A stretch of 64,000 bases of DNA from Candidatus Poribacteria bacterium (GCA_012963885.1 DTUY01000363.1:39662-103661); one strand, 5' to 3'. Numbered from the stretch's first letter, positions 1 through 11,510 are shown. Program-made: numbers and translations. Notes: generated by a model not told the origin, from the letters alone.

Positions 1-3000
1 GAAAGCATTCAGCCCTTAGTCAAATATCGTGAATCCCAAGGAATGAAAGTTAAAATCGTGGATATTGATATAGTATATGATCAATTCAGCCATGGCTTAT
101 TCAATCCACATGCAATTCAGAAGTTTTTGCGATATGCGTATGTAAACTGGCGAAAGCCTGCTCCTGCGTTTGTGCTATTAGTTGGGGACGCTCACTGGGA
201 TTACAAGAGATCAATCGTTGAAGTCTATCGTAGGGACTACAATACTAAATATAATCTTTATCCTATCTTTGTACCAACTTTTCACGGCTGGTCTCCGGAA
301 AGTGGTGAGACTTCAATGGACCATCGTTTTGTTCTGCTAAGCGGTGAGGATTCATTGCCGGATATGTATATAGGCCGTTTGGCCGTACAATACCCACACG
401 AACTGGACGAGGTCGTTAAGAAGATTATTAATTACGAGAAGAATTTGAAACGTGGGCCATGGCAGGGAAGAATAGTTGAGGTTGCTGACAACGAAATCGA
501 TAATCCAGGGCAAGATGATATCTTCGAAAAGACTCGCGAAGATCTAATTCAGAACGTAATCCCTGTTTCATATGATACTAAAAAGGTTTATCTTCGGGAG
601 ATTGTAAGTCCATTGCGAACGAATAAGATTATTATGGATTCAATCAACGAAGGAGTGCTTGTTCTTGAGTACGCTGGACACGGCAGTACCCAGACCTGGG
701 CAGATGAGGCTATCTTTCGGATAGAAGATGCACGAGCACTTCGGAACAAGTATCTTCCATTTATTCTTGCCACCACCTGCCTTAACGGTCAATTTGACAA
801 ACCGCTTCAGTTTGGTCAGTATTGTTTAGTAGATCAGTTTATATTTAGTGAATATGGCGCTATCGCTTGTCTAAGTGCAACCAGACTCACTTACGGTAGT
901 GCAAACGCTGAATTTGACATAGAACTTTTCCAGGCCATGCTTAGCGAGAACCACAAGACGCTAGGATCAATTATTGCTACAGCTAAAACTCGATTCATCA
1001 GTAATGCTTCAACGCGATGGATTCCTGGTGCGGAACAGTACACGCTCTTTGGTGATCCCGCAACACGGCTTGCTATACCGGAATTGAAAGTTAATGTTGA
1101 ATTGCAAGAGTTGGTAGTCGATCCTGATAAAGAGTTGATAGTTCGGCGGAATTCAATCGGTCGCGGTCTCTTGAATCCGTTAGGGGAACTTGATTTCAAA
1201 ATTGATACCGGTTTCAACACAGGGAACATGAAGGTGTCTGCGAATTTTCCAGCCAGTTCTAAGGATCAGCTATTCATCAGGGAACGAGACAATATTACGG
1301 TTTGGCAGGGAGAGTTTGGTGATGTTCGCATTTCAATCCCAAGAGGAACTTCGTTTGGTGAAGGGACTGTTCGTGCAATGGCATATAACGAGGATTACAC
1401 AGCAATTGGAGGCAGTCGCTTTTGGATTCATCAGCCGATTATTTATGATATCCGCGAAAATATGGATCATCTTGTTACCAATACACTCGATCTTCAAGCT
1501 CAGATTGTTGATAATAAAGGAGCAGATGGCATTGAATCTGTAAAAGTAGTTTGGAGTGACACCCAGAATTTCGTAGACAACACTTATCGAATGATTCCTG
1601 ATCCAAATCCTCCTGGTTCGACAGTAAGGAATGGAACATGGTATCGAGTTGAAAAACCGATCCCTCTGCCAAAAGGGGGGCGGGTCGTTCGGTATACAAT
1701 CCATGTTAAGGATGTATCTAACTATTCAATTAGTTCAAAACGCAAAATAGTAGAGGTTCCCGAAGGAGCAAACCTCGCCGTTGCATCCTCCGCCGATCAA
1801 ATCGCACCAATCCGTTACCGCTACTCCACCGAGCTTAGGAAACACACATTAATTGCTGACATTGTTAACGATGGCGGTAGACCTGTTGATACGGCAATTG
1901 AGGTCTGGTTTTCAGAAGGAGACGCTGATAAGAATGCTGATCAGCAGATTGATCGGGACGCTGCTACGTTAGGATATGTAAACATATTGCCGAATGATTG
2001 GAAATCTGGTACAAGGAGTCTCCAAGAAGCCACGGCCGTCTTGGTGCTGAATACACCTCTCTCTACCGGATTGCACAAAATATACGTTTTTGCCGATCCG
2101 GAAGCCCCTGAAGACGATCACAAAGATTTTATCACGGGTAAACTCGATGAACCACGTTCTTTTGATAACAGATCGTTCGCAATTTTCATTGTGAACGAAT
2201 TTACCCTTAAGGCGAATGAACCTTTAATAGCTCGGAGTATAGACCACGTTTTTAGAGCCAGTTTTGAGGCTGATGCGCTGGCGGGTGTTCCTGCAATCTC
2301 AATATCTGTTGATAGGGTTATCCTACCGAGATCGTTCCAACCAGGTTTGTTTCCTGCACCAACACCTCGATTAATCAATTTGGTTAAGGCTGTCTCCGAT
2401 TCGAGTTATAGTGCTTACAAGATTGATTTACTGTCTAATAAGGCATACCTGACTAAGCCTACACAAGTTGATTTGTTGTTGAGCTTGGATAATCTCCAGA
2501 GTAAAATTGGGAGCAAATATGGATGGTATCCCGACATGGCTGATCATTATGAGGAGTTTAAGGCCGCGCTAAATCGGGAAGTGGAATCTATTTCTGTGTA
2601 CAGGTGGAAGGCGGATATTAAAGCATGGCAACGCATAGATTCTAGAATAAAACGAGATACCGAGATCCCAGACGAACACGGGAATTTCCCTGTTTTTAGG
2701 GAGAAATTTGTTACGCCCACACGAGCAGACAACCAAAATTTGTCCAAGGCAAGTAAGTCACAAATTCACATAGATCCAAACCTAACGCCAATTGGTCAGT
2801 GGGTGGTCCTCTTCTTAAATAGGCATTCGTATGAGGTCTTAATTAGGCCGAAGGGATCAAATATTATCGAGAAACTTGGACAAAATGGATATGTTAATAG
2901 GACCTTCAAAGACGAGATCCTTGGTCTTGAACTGAGTATTAATGATGTTGGCAGCGGCCAGGAATTTGAATTTGGAGATATTCTTGTTTTTGAAACTGAA

Positions 3001-4347
3001 GTTAACATCAATGGACAAGTGCAAGTCAATTCATTACGTAAAGAGAATGCTGGTAATGGTATAGGATACGCAAATGTTAGCAAGGACTATCCTGAGGAAT
3101 TTCGTTCCGGAGATTGGCTGATTTTTTTCACTCAGCATGATCGGTTTGAAATACATGACAGTCTTAACACACCTATTCGGTATCTGCATGGTAGTCCAGT
3201 TGTTGGTAGAGTCAATCAGCCGCTTGTTTTGAAGGCTATAGGTATTGACTTACTTGTCAATTCAGGAGATAAACCGTTCCAACTTGGTGATAAAATGAAG
3301 TTTAGCACTTCTATGGTTGGAGTGATATCAACCGAAGTGACCGAACTGGCACCGCTTACATTGTCGTATAATACAGATAAAGTACCGCCGAAAATAAATT
3401 TGTGGGTAGATGGCGAGGAAAAGGAACCGGAGAGTCAAATCGAACCACGCCCAGAGATCTCGATGTTGCTGCAAGATGTGAATGGAATTGATGTTGATTC
3501 CTTTTCAATCCAACTTAGCAAGGACGAGGGGCCGTTTGCTGAGGTTAACGATTTCAAGATTGCTAATAAAGACAATCCGGCTATCATTTCAATTGAATAC
3601 GAGCCGATCTTGTTTATTGGACGCTATCTATTCCGTATTCGGATAAAGGATCTGAATGGAAATAAGCTCGGCGGGGATTTCACGGAATTTTTATATCACG
3701 TTGATGAGAATCCAGATCTTTACCCACCGAAAATAGATATGTATGTTAATGATGTCCACTTTGTAGATGGGATGGTGCTGCGGGAACAACCGAAGTTTGA
3801 TATAGAAATTAATGATGACAAGGGTATCGAATCAAAAACGATGAAACTTTTCTTTGGTGTTGAGGGAAGTCAACTTGAAGAACTCACTCTCAAAAGTTTT
3901 GATATTATCTTTGATCCGACCATTCCAACACAAGCGAATATGCATTTTGCACCGGATATACCAAACGCTGACTATCAAATTCGTGCTACAGTCCAAGACA
4001 AAAGCGGAAACCTCGCAGAATCACCTGCCATTCACTTTCAGATTGATGAACCTATTAAAGTTAGCAGGATACTCAATATACCAAATCCGATCAAAAATCA
4101 AACCTTTTTCACCTATGAATTGACGCAAGCTCCCTATTCAGTGGAGGTAAAAATTTATACTGTTAGTGGTCGTTTAATTCGTACAATTTCTGATGCATCG
4201 GCTAAACGTGGCTATAATGAACAATACTGGAACGTCCGAGACGAAGATGGTATACGGCTCGCTAATGGTACTTACTTTTACAAAGTCAGGATTCAGATTA
4301 GGAATCAGTACCATGAAAAAATTGAGCGGTTGGCTGTTCTGCGTTAG
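1..4347 (+). CDS. C25 (gingipain/PorU-like) cysteine peptidase, 5' partial
   Basis: The reading frame is open from base 1 (ESIQPLVKYRESQG precedes the first Met at 43), so the gene starts upstream of the window. The part seen is about 1448 residues. Catalytic His lies in EYAGHGS (codon 679-681) and catalytic Cys in ATTCLNG (778-780), as in peptidase family C25. Several Ig/beta-sandwich-like segments follow, and the last 80 or so residues form a FlgD-like/type IX C-terminal domain (IPNPIKNQTFFTYEL to NGTYFYKV). Established: PorU-type C25 proteins remove C-terminal signals and attach cargo at the surface in type IX secretion. A secreted protease is the alternative. The body is longer than a usual PorU (roughly 1100-1200 residues). 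It is convergent with the giant Ig gene, two bases apart, leaving no room for a terminator. Confidence 0.85.
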   Translation, partial: ESIQPLVKYRESQGMKVKIVDIDIVYDQFSHGLFNPHAIQKFLRYAYVNWRKPAPAFVLLVGDAHWDYKRSIVEVYRRDYNTKYNLYPIFVPTFHGWSPESGETSMDHRFVLLSGEDSLPDMYIGRLAVQYPHELDEVVKKIINYEKNLKRGPWQGRIVEVADNEIDNPGQDDIFEKTREDLIQNVIPVSYDTKKVYLREIVSPLRTNKIIMDSINEGVLVLEYAGHGSTQTWADEAIFRIEDARALRNKYLPFILATTCLNGQFDKPLQFGQYCLVDQFIFSEYGAIACLSATRLTYGSANAEFDIELFQAMLSENHKTLGSIIATAKTRFISNASTRWIPGAEQYTLFGDPATRLAIPELKVNVELQELVVDPDKELIVRRNSIGRGLLNPLGELDFKIDTGFNTGNMKVSANFPASSKDQLFIRERDNITVWQGEFGDVRISIPRGTSFGEGTVRAMAYNEDYTAIGGSRFWIHQPIIYDIRENMDHLVTNTLDLQAQIVDNKGADGIESVKVVWSDTQNFVDNTYRMIPDPNPPGSTVRNGTWYRVEKPIPLPKGGRVVRYTIHVKDVSNYSISSKRKIVEVPEGANLAVASSADQIAPIRYRYSTELRKHTLIADIVNDGGRPVDTAIEVWFSEGDADKNADQQIDRDAATLGYVNILPNDWKSGTRSLQEATAVLVLNTPLSTGLHKIYVFADPEAPEDDHKDFITGKLDEPRSFDNRSFAIFIVNEFTLKANEPLIARSIDHVFRASFEADALAGVPAISISVDRVILPRSFQPGLFPAPTPRLINLVKAVSDSSYSAYKIDLLSNKAYLTKPTQVDLLLSLDNLQSKIGSKYGWYPDMADHYEEFKAALNREVESISVYRWKADIKAWQRIDSRIKRDTEIPDEHGNFPVFREKFVTPTRADNQNLSKASKSQIHIDPNLTPIGQWVVLFLNRHSYEVLIRPKGSNIIEKLGQNGYVNRTFKDEILGLELSINDVGSGQEFEFGDILVFETEVNINGQVQVNSLRKENAGNGIGYANVSKDYPEEFRSGDWLIFFTQHDRFEIHDSLNTPIRYLHGSPVVGRVNQPLVLKAIGIDLLVNSGDKPFQLGDKMKFSTSMVGVISTEVTELAPLTLSYNTDKVPPKINLWVDGEEKEPESQIEPRPEISMLLQDVNGIDVDSFSIQLSKDEGPFAEVNDFKIANKDNPAIISIEYEPILFIGRYLFRIRIKDLNGNKLGGDFTEFLYHVDENPDLYPPKIDMYVNDVHFVDGMVLREQPKFDIEINDDKGIESKTMKLFFGVEGSQLEELTLKSFDIIFDPTIPTQANMHFAPDIPNADYQIRATVQDKSGNLAESPAIHFQIDEPIKVSRILNIPNPIKNQTFFTYELTQAPYSVEVKIYTVSGRLIRTISDASAKRGYNEQYWNVRDEDGIRLANGTYFYKVRIQIRNQYHEKIERLAVLR

Positions 4348-4349
4348 TT

Positions 4350-7300
4350 TTACTTCAAGACAGCTAGTAGCTTTTTTGCTATAGCTACTTTATCTTCTAT
4401 CTCAGCAATGATTACAACGATATACCGTCCATTTTTGATAAGCTGACCTTCTTCATTCCTGCCATCCCATTGTTCTACATTACTTCCCTTCCAACGCTCA
4501 GCCTTATCGAGTAAAGTTTTGACATGCTGATCAATCATATCAAAAATCTCAATTGTGACTTTTACAATACCATTTTTAGGAGTATTAATGAAATATGTAA
4601 TTGCCAAACGATTCGTTTCCGGTGAGTAGTAAATAGGTGGATTGATCTCAACCTTGTCGATTTGGAACTTGCTCGCCCAATCTATTTTCTGATCTACTTC
4701 CATTATAGCGAAAACACCAAAATGATTGACGTTGGCAAAAACAGTTTGCATGCCTAGATCAGTGTAACTACTAACCCAAACCCATGTTTCTTGGAAGGAG
4801 TCCCAGAAATGGAAATGGAGTTTTGACGGATCAAACTCTGTATCAATTATACGATTATAATGGAAAGTGATCTTCGCTGATTTCTTGAGTGTTACTTCAG
4901 CAGGTCGTATATCAATAACGCTTGATGCGCGTTGTGCGTTCATCGTCGCACCTGGTGATTGTACTACTGCAACCTCAATCGTATGTGCGTTGTCAAACGA
5001 CTCTCGCGGTATGTCAATAGCAAGTCCGGCAGGGCTCTCAAGTCTACCACCGGAGTCACCAATTGTCTTGGAAATTGATGTGACTTCAATTGGTACGGAT
5101 GTGCTGACACTCCCCGTTGCAGCCATGATTTTTCCTCGTCCAACAAAGGTTGCTTCAAATGTCGCATCTCTAGTTATGCGACCTAAATTCCCAAGTAGTC
5201 TCCACACCGGTTGAACGGCAATTTCATTTTTGAATGCATCGTATCCAATGGCAGAAAGTTGAGATCTACCGCCGGAGATAAAAGTATATGGTGGTTCAAG
5301 TGAGGCCCCCTCATTATGAATGCGAATATTGAGCCTATCAAGTTCTCCGGGAATGACCTTTACTTCTGCTATACTTTTGAGATTGCCGTTTAGGGTAGCC
5401 ATGATTTTACCCTCACTTACTGTTGTTGCTTTCCACAAAAAGGTTTGTTGGTTAACTGCTGACAAGTTTTTAGGTTGCTTGAATCCAGTAACCTGCCAAT
5501 CAGCCAAAAAATCTGTAACATGATTTCTATACCTATCAAAACCGAGAAGCTGAAATTCAGCTACTTCACCGGCAGAGATAACCAAATTGTCAGGAACAAT
5601 TTGCAGCGAAGTAATGTTACCAGCTGTAACAGTGACTTCTGCGCTGGCTTCAACCCTACCAGATTTAATCGTGACTTGGATGGTACCGATCTGAGTAGCT
5701 GTATAAGTCCCAGTTTGCGATATCTCGCCGATTGGTTTTGATAACATCCACTTTGGTTGATCGGTTAGGACTGATAGATCAATGATATTTCCGAAGACAT
5801 CGAATGCGGTTAATTCGAAGTTTTGCGTTTCACCTGCACGTAGCGTTAAACTTCTTGGCTCTAGGTCTATATCAGCAAAATAGCCTGTCAATAATTCAAT
5901 TTCAATCTTGGGTGAGGATATATTGTTATCGGATTTTGCCAATATATTTATCATGCGATCGGCTGGCAGTGTTTCGGGTGCGTGATATGTCCAGGCCTTT
6001 TTCACCTTTTCTACACGTCCGATTTCTGGGATAGTTACCATTGTTAGATTTTGATTGATTTTCGGTAGTCGGTTTCCTTGAGCGTCTCTTCCAACCAATG
6101 AGATCTGGATTGAATTTCCAGCTGATACTTGTTTCGCTGATGGTATAGCCTCGAGAAAAGCCAAATCTCCAATCTCGGAGAGAATTATGACGTTTGCGTT
6201 GCCTATAATCCCATTAATACTAGCTATAACCAACCCAGTGACCGATGTATTGGAGTTGGTTTTAATAGGTGTAAAAACTCCTGAGTTGGTGATCTCACCA
6301 ATTTTACCTTCTATCGACCAATTCGGTGAATTTAGCTTATTGTCAGGGATTATATTTCCATAAGAATCAAGGCCAATGTACGTGAATTGCCTCGGTTGTA
6401 ATATACCACTTGAATCTAGCAAGATCGAAGTTGTCTCCGGAATCAGGCGTAACATGGCAAGATCCTCGTTAACAATACGAACAAAAATTGATGTGGAGAT
6501 ATTACCGGTTGAAGTGATAATTTCTATTAGACTGTGGTCTACTATAGTTGAACGGAACCAGGATACATTTTCCCTTGTGGAGTAAACGTCCCCTTGACCG
6601 CCCACTTTCCAGTTGGCCTTAATAACCTCCTCGTCCATTAAGGCAACGAGGAGAAGTTTCGCTCCAGCCTTCAGAAGCAAAGGATCTTCAGTCGTTCCAA
6701 GCCCTTTAATCGGTTGATGTGAACTTGAACTTCTGAACTCAATTCGAAGACTACCACCCACTTCCGAAGAGAGAATATGAATATCAACAATACTGGCAAT
6801 ACCCTTCTCTAGAGCCTGAATTTGGAAATTCCCGACGGAAGTCGGCGAAAACTTGACAAGGTCATCTTTGATTTCAAAATTGCCGAGTGCTGGATGAACA
6901 GACCATTTCGGAGTTACTATGACCGAATTGTTGTTTTTATCAAAACCTAAAGCTTTAAATCGAATGACGTCTTTAATATCAGCTTCGAACTTGTTATCAA
7001 GGTTCTGAATCTCCAATCTTGCAAGCGGCATGGCTTTTACGGTAACTTGCGCTGTAGATGAATACTTCCAGTTAGGCCCACTTCCTATGCCAATGACTTG
7101 AATAGTTTTGCCAATTGCTGCATCTTGATTAACTGTTAGCCAACCATCATCACTGATCAGCCCTTCGCCGATTATTTTCCATACTGGTTTTGTTTCGACT
7201 AGGTGTTTCTTAAGGTCTTGGGTGATCAAATGGAATTGGAAACTTGCGCCGGGGAATAAGTTGATTTTATCCGGTTCAACTTGAACTTGAACTACTTGAT

Positions 7301-10300
7301 TTGTAGATACATAATGTCGGATCTGTGCTCTAGCTACTAAGTTCGCTTCATCAATGGTTGCAATCACTTCTCCTACTTGGTCGAGATTGATATCTGTTTT
7401 GGGACTAAAAACACCACTAGTCGAAATGATACCTACGTCTCCAATGACATCCCAAGCTACCGGTATTTCAGGCAATTTAGTGCGGTTTCCATATAGATCA
7501 AACGCTATCAGCCTAAATTGGGTATTATCAGTTTCATTTCCTTTATTGATAACTTGGTTAGGTTCGAGTTGGGAAAAGATTGGACGATTTGGCACAACTT
7601 CGATTGAAATGCGTTGAGATGGTAGAACGGGATTCCCAGGTATCTGTGCGATAATTCGTCCTGTTCCAGTTTGGTTGGCATAGAAGATTCCGTCTGTTGA
7701 AATGTGCCCGATATTTTTCCCTGCGAATATTTCATAAGTTGGGCGGATGTATTGAATCTTTCCACTAGCTGTTTGGCCAAACGCTGCCAGTTGCAATTGA
7801 TCTCCCGCACGTACAGTACTGTCACCGGTAACTTTCCAGCTGACAATGTGCGAGGCTATCGGTATAGATCTATTTAGAAATATTCTATCGGCTTTAACTG
7901 CCATTAATTGAGTGACACTCATGCTTCCATTTGTTGCTCGGACTTCGCCGGCCCCAGGGCTGCGGGCAACAAAACGTCCGTTGGCGTCTATGGTTCCTAA
8001 TCCGGTTGAAACCTGCCAAAAAGCGGGAATTGGATGAATTTCTTTTTTTGTTAATTCTGCATTCCAAAAGATCGCGATCACATGAAAATCTTGTGTGTCA
8101 CCGACTTGCAGTTCTATTGGTTCCTGAGGAATGATAATCAACTTTTCGGTTTTTAGATTCGGATTGGGCGGCATCGAAAACTTCATGGTCGGGACGCTGG
8201 GGATAGCAACCGTCATTGTCGCCACAGGCGTGAAATTTACTAAGCTAGGTGTTGGATCAGGTTTGATAAAGATTTGTGTAATTGCGTTGCGGTCGCCTAT
8301 TTCTGCCTTAACCTTTGTTGTTTTTGCAGCCTTTGCTGTTAACTGCCCATTCTGATCAATGATGATAGCTTGGGGATTAATTGACCATGTCAATTGATGT
8401 TGATCGACAGGAACGGAATTTCCTGATGCGTCAAAGCCGGATATTGATAAATTATAGCTTTCACCGACTTGCATAGAAAGATAAGGAGGGTTAAGAACAA
8501 GTCGATCCAAAATTCCGGGTGTTACCTTAACCTGGACCTGAGTTGTAAGACCGACGTTTGTAGCGATGATAGTTCCTATTCCAAGACGTGTGGCGGTGAA
8601 GTTACCACTGGGATTGATGATACCTATGTCACCGTTTACTGACCATCTCGGAAGAATCTGCGTCCGCTGATTTTTCCGATCGAGACCGATAGCTTCAAAA
8701 TTTTGAGATTCACCAACGGCAATGGTATAGCGTCCTATGATTTGATCAAAATTATTTAGTGTAATAGCTAAGCTCTGTGCTGGGCCGGGAACACTACTTT
8801 GTATAACAACAACGCCTTTACCGGCTGCCGCCTCTTGTCCATTTATCGTTTGGCCGTAAGACCATATGGTACCGTTGATTACGATATGGCCAAGAGTCTG
8901 GGAATTAGCTTGGTTAATTGATGTCATCAGCCCATCGGGGTTAATGACGCCAGCTGCTGTGTCAACAACCCATCTGTTATTTTGAATTGATACCGGGTTT
9001 CCCGCGACATCCCAGCCTTGTGCCACAAACTTATAAGTATATGTCATTTTATCGTTCGATACCGGCAGGTAAGAGATGAACGGATCGATTGTGATATTAT
9101 GCAGATTATTTGGTATGACTATGGCTCGAATCGCTACCATCAGATTGAAAATTGTAGCCGAAATTTTTCCTTCACCCGCATTTTTTGCGATGAAAGTATT
9201 ATTGCGAATAATTCCTAATCCGCCATCAACTGACCATATTGGATTAACTTCAACCTGATTTCCTCGCATATCTTTGGCGGTCGCCTTCAACTTTTGAACT
9301 TCGCCCGCGCGCAGTTTAATGGTTTCTGGTAAGATTTCAATTGACTTTAAATCTCCAACAACGACCTCGATCCCTATCGAAGCTGTCAAATTCTCATAAA
9401 TGGCAGTGACCCGTCCGTTCCCGATTTTCTGAGCAAAGAGTATATTATTGGTTACCTCACCGATATTATCATCAACGTGCCAATGAATTCGGTTTATCAA
9501 CATCTTGATTTTGTTGCCAAAGACATCGGCAGAGGTTACTTGAAATTCTCTTTTATCACCTGCAACAAGCACAATTTTCGGATGTGGATTTATTGACAAT
9601 TGACTGGCGCCAGTAGGAACTAGTTTGATATTTATTGAAGCTTGGACAAGCCGGCCAAGTTCGTTAGATAAAACAAGCAACGTTGCTGACACCTGTCCGA
9701 ATCGTTCAGCTTCCGTATGTGAATAAAATTTCCCGTCCTGATCTATTGTGCCAATGCCGCTACTGACATTCCAAATTGGGTTTTTACCGTCAATATAGAA
9801 TTCCTGTACGGAACCTACAGGAATTAACACCGGATCAACTTGTTTCTCATCAATTGAAAGCTGAATTTTGTCTCCAGACAAAGAGGGTGAAATTATCAGC
9901 GGATCAGCTTGGACTACAGTAATTTGACCATTTTTTTTAGATTGCAGGCCATGTGAATTAATAGCTGCAATTTGCCAATTAATGCTTTCACCATAGCTTT
10001 GATAGGTAATCGGATCGATTTGCCATGAATATCGATCTTTATGGGCACCAGTGGGTAAGAAATCCGTCTTACCAAATCGGTTGGATAACTTGAGTGAAAT
10101 ATTGTTAAAGCTTGAGCCCTGAATGTCAGCGGCGATTTGGATAGTGCCATTCGATTGGATTTCAGTTGGAGCACTAACATCGGAAATAATCGGCGGATTT
10201 GATGTGATTTTTGGAATTACGCTGAAGTGAAAATAGTCGTTCATCTTGCCATAAAGTTTTCCATCCAAACTCACATCTACACGATACACACCGGGTTGGG

Positions 10301-11510
10301 TTGTCAGTGGGAGAAGGAAATCAAAATAAAAAAAATCTTCTGGTAGCTCGTTAGTTATCTGATTGCTAGCAATGACAATTCCGTTTGGATCTTGCACAAC
10401 CACGAAAGGAAAAACGAGTCGCGCACCTGAATAGTTAAACACACGCCATAGCTGATTGCCAAGGGTGTCTCGAATGTCGAACTCAACCTGTACCTCATCA
10501 CCTGGATGATAGGTCTGAGAAGGTGTCGATGATTGCAACTTAAATGGTGAATTACCAGAATTACCAAGTGTATAGGTTCGAGGGTGATCAATCTGAAAAT
10601 CATTAACCCGAAGTTCATAGGCATAAAGTTCTCCATTAAAATCAATAATATAACTCAGGTTGAACTGATAAATTAAATCAGGAATGAGTTGTAGTGTAGG
10701 GGAAGAGTCGCTAAAAGCAAGAGAGAAGGAATCAGTGTAAGCAGCATCATAGCCAATCTGATTCTCAATGATGTCGATGAACTCGTGAGAGACATTTGTT
10801 GACAGTACCTCGTTTAGAACCAGCACAGTATTTTCAGGGAGTTTAAACGCAAGGCTAGCCGTTGGCGTTTGTGAACCATCAAAAGTAACTGTATTCTGTA
10901 TCTCTGAGATCTGCTTGTTCTGTAGTACAACGTAATGTAAAGCAATCGATCCCTTTATCACAATATGGTAGTTCCCTGGTGAAATTGAGGTTAGCAACTG
11001 ACCATCGTTATTTAAAGTGCCAACATATCCAACTGCGCGTTTGCTAGCTCTAAAGTAAACACGGGCAGCAATAAGCGGCCCTAGGGAACCTACATACGGG
11101 TCTTTACCAATTGCTGAAACGGTTACTGGTACCGCCTGGTTAGTGAAAAGCGTTGCTTTTCCTGGTGCTGAAACATTCTTTATGATTAAAAAACTTTGGC
11201 GGATATTTCCAGAATCAAGGTCAGGTGATGCAACAATACTATAATTGCCATTCGTCAGATCGGCTTTCACCATGCCATTTGAATCTGTGACAAAGCCAAT
11301 GAGTCCATCAGCGCGTGGGCTTGGTGGGGAAATAGGTTCAACTTCATTATCCGGATTGAGCTCATTAGGAAAGATTTGAACTCGAACTGGAAAAATTGGT
11401 CTTCCGGTTTGATCAAGGACAGTTATTATCAATTCCGATTTGGCTATGGAATTGCAAAAAAAAACAATGAAAAGCGTAAAAGCCAATAGGTTCGGTTTAT
11501 GCCCAATCAT
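4350..11510 (-). CDS. Giant secreted Ig-like repeat surface protein with FlgD-like C-terminus
   Basis: This 2386-residue protein begins with a signal peptide (MIGHKPNLLAFTLFIVFFCNS). A prealbumin/carboxypeptidase-regulatory-like N-terminal part follows, then about 15 degenerate tandem Ig-like modules of 75-110 residues. Each module has the pattern AGE.Q.F...A.D..GN, a conserved W, G.I...G.F.A and G.G.I.A, resembling Big_2-type domains. Near the end a ZU5-like segment (GGRLESPAGLAIDIP) precedes a FlgD-like C-terminal domain (EQWDGRNEEGQLIKNGRYIV). By analogy it is an exported stalk or adhesin delivered by a type IX-like route. Its ATG shares one base with the stop of the upstream gene (TAATG at 11510), so translation is probably coupled. 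Ligand unknown. Confidence 0.85.
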   Translation of the reverse strand: MIGHKPNLLAFTLFIVFFCNSIAKSELIITVLDQTGRPIFPVRVQIFPNELNPDNEVEPISPPSPRADGLIGFVTDSNGMVKADLTNGNYSIVASPDLDSGNIRQSFLIIKNVSAPGKATLFTNQAVPVTVSAIGKDPYVGSLGPLIAARVYFRASKRAVGYVGTLNNDGQLLTSISPGNYHIVIKGSIALHYVVLQNKQISEIQNTVTFDGSQTPTASLAFKLPENTVLVLNEVLSTNVSHEFIDIIENQIGYDAAYTDSFSLAFSDSSPTLQLIPDLIYQFNLSYIIDFNGELYAYELRVNDFQIDHPRTYTLGNSGNSPFKLQSSTPSQTYHPGDEVQVEFDIRDTLGNQLWRVFNYSGARLVFPFVVVQDPNGIVIASNQITNELPEDFFYFDFLLPLTTQPGVYRVDVSLDGKLYGKMNDYFHFSVIPKITSNPPIISDVSAPTEIQSNGTIQIAADIQGSSFNNISLKLSNRFGKTDFLPTGAHKDRYSWQIDPITYQSYGESINWQIAAINSHGLQSKKNGQITVVQADPLIISPSLSGDKIQLSIDEKQVDPVLIPVGSVQEFYIDGKNPIWNVSSGIGTIDQDGKFYSHTEAERFGQVSATLLVLSNELGRLVQASINIKLVPTGASQLSINPHPKIVLVAGDKREFQVTSADVFGNKIKMLINRIHWHVDDNIGEVTNNILFAQKIGNGRVTAIYENLTASIGIEVVVGDLKSIEILPETIKLRAGEVQKLKATAKDMRGNQVEVNPIWSVDGGLGIIRNNTFIAKNAGEGKISATIFNLMVAIRAIVIPNNLHNITIDPFISYLPVSNDKMTYTYKFVAQGWDVAGNPVSIQNNRWVVDTAAGVINPDGLMTSINQANSQTLGHIVINGTIWSYGQTINGQEAAAGKGVVVIQSSVPGPAQSLAITLNNFDQIIGRYTIAVGESQNFEAIGLDRKNQRTQILPRWSVNGDIGIINPSGNFTATRLGIGTIIATNVGLTTQVQVKVTPGILDRLVLNPPYLSMQVGESYNLSISGFDASGNSVPVDQHQLTWSINPQAIIIDQNGQLTAKAAKTTKVKAEIGDRNAITQIFIKPDPTPSLVNFTPVATMTVAIPSVPTMKFSMPPNPNLKTEKLIIIPQEPIELQVGDTQDFHVIAIFWNAELTKKEIHPIPAFWQVSTGLGTIDANGRFVARSPGAGEVRATNGSMSVTQLMAVKADRIFLNRSIPIASHIVSWKVTGDSTVRAGDQLQLAAFGQTASGKIQYIRPTYEIFAGKNIGHISTDGIFYANQTGTGRIIAQIPGNPVLPSQRISIEVVPNRPIFSQLEPNQVINKGNETDNTQFRLIAFDLYGNRTKLPEIPVAWDVIGDVGIISTSGVFSPKTDINLDQVGEVIATIDEANLVARAQIRHYVSTNQVVQVQVEPDKINLFPGASFQFHLITQDLKKHLVETKPVWKIIGEGLISDDGWLTVNQDAAIGKTIQVIGIGSGPNWKYSSTAQVTVKAMPLARLEIQNLDNKFEADIKDVIRFKALGFDKNNNSVIVTPKWSVHPALGNFEIKDDLVKFSPTSVGNFQIQALEKGIASIVDIHILSSEVGGSLRIEFRSSSSHQPIKGLGTTEDPLLLKAGAKLLLVALMDEEVIKANWKVGGQGDVYSTRENVSWFRSTIVDHSLIEIITSTGNISTSIFVRIVNEDLAMLRLIPETTSILLDSSGILQPRQFTYIGLDSYGNIIPDNKLNSPNWSIEGKIGEITNSGVFTPIKTNSNTSVTGLVIASINGIIGNANVIILSEIGDLAFLEAIPSAKQVSAGNSIQISLVGRDAQGNRLPKINQNLTMVTIPEIGRVEKVKKAWTYHAPETLPADRMINILAKSDNNISSPKIEIELLTGYFADIDLEPRSLTLRAGETQNFELTAFDVFGNIIDLSVLTDQPKWMLSKPIGEISQTGTYTATQIGTIQVTIKSGRVEASAEVTVTAGNITSLQIVPDNLVISAGEVAEFQLLGFDRYRNHVTDFLADWQVTGFKQPKNLSAVNQQTFLWKATTVSEGKIMATLNGNLKSIAEVKVIPGELDRLNIRIHNEGASLEPPYTFISGGRSQLSAIGYDAFKNEIAVQPVWRLLGNLGRITRDATFEATFVGRGKIMAATGSVSTSVPIEVTSISKTIGDSGGRLESPAGLAIDIPRESFDNAHTIEVAVVQSPGATMNAQRASSVIDIRPAEVTLKKSAKITFHYNRIIDTEFDPSKLHFHFWDSFQETWVWVSSYTDLGMQTVFANVNHFGVFAIMEVDQKIDWASKFQIDKVEINPPIYYSPETNRLAITYFINTPKNGIVKVTIEIFDMIDQHVKTLLDKAERWKGSNVEQWDGRNEEGQLIKNGRYIVVIIAEIEDKVAIAKKLLAVLK

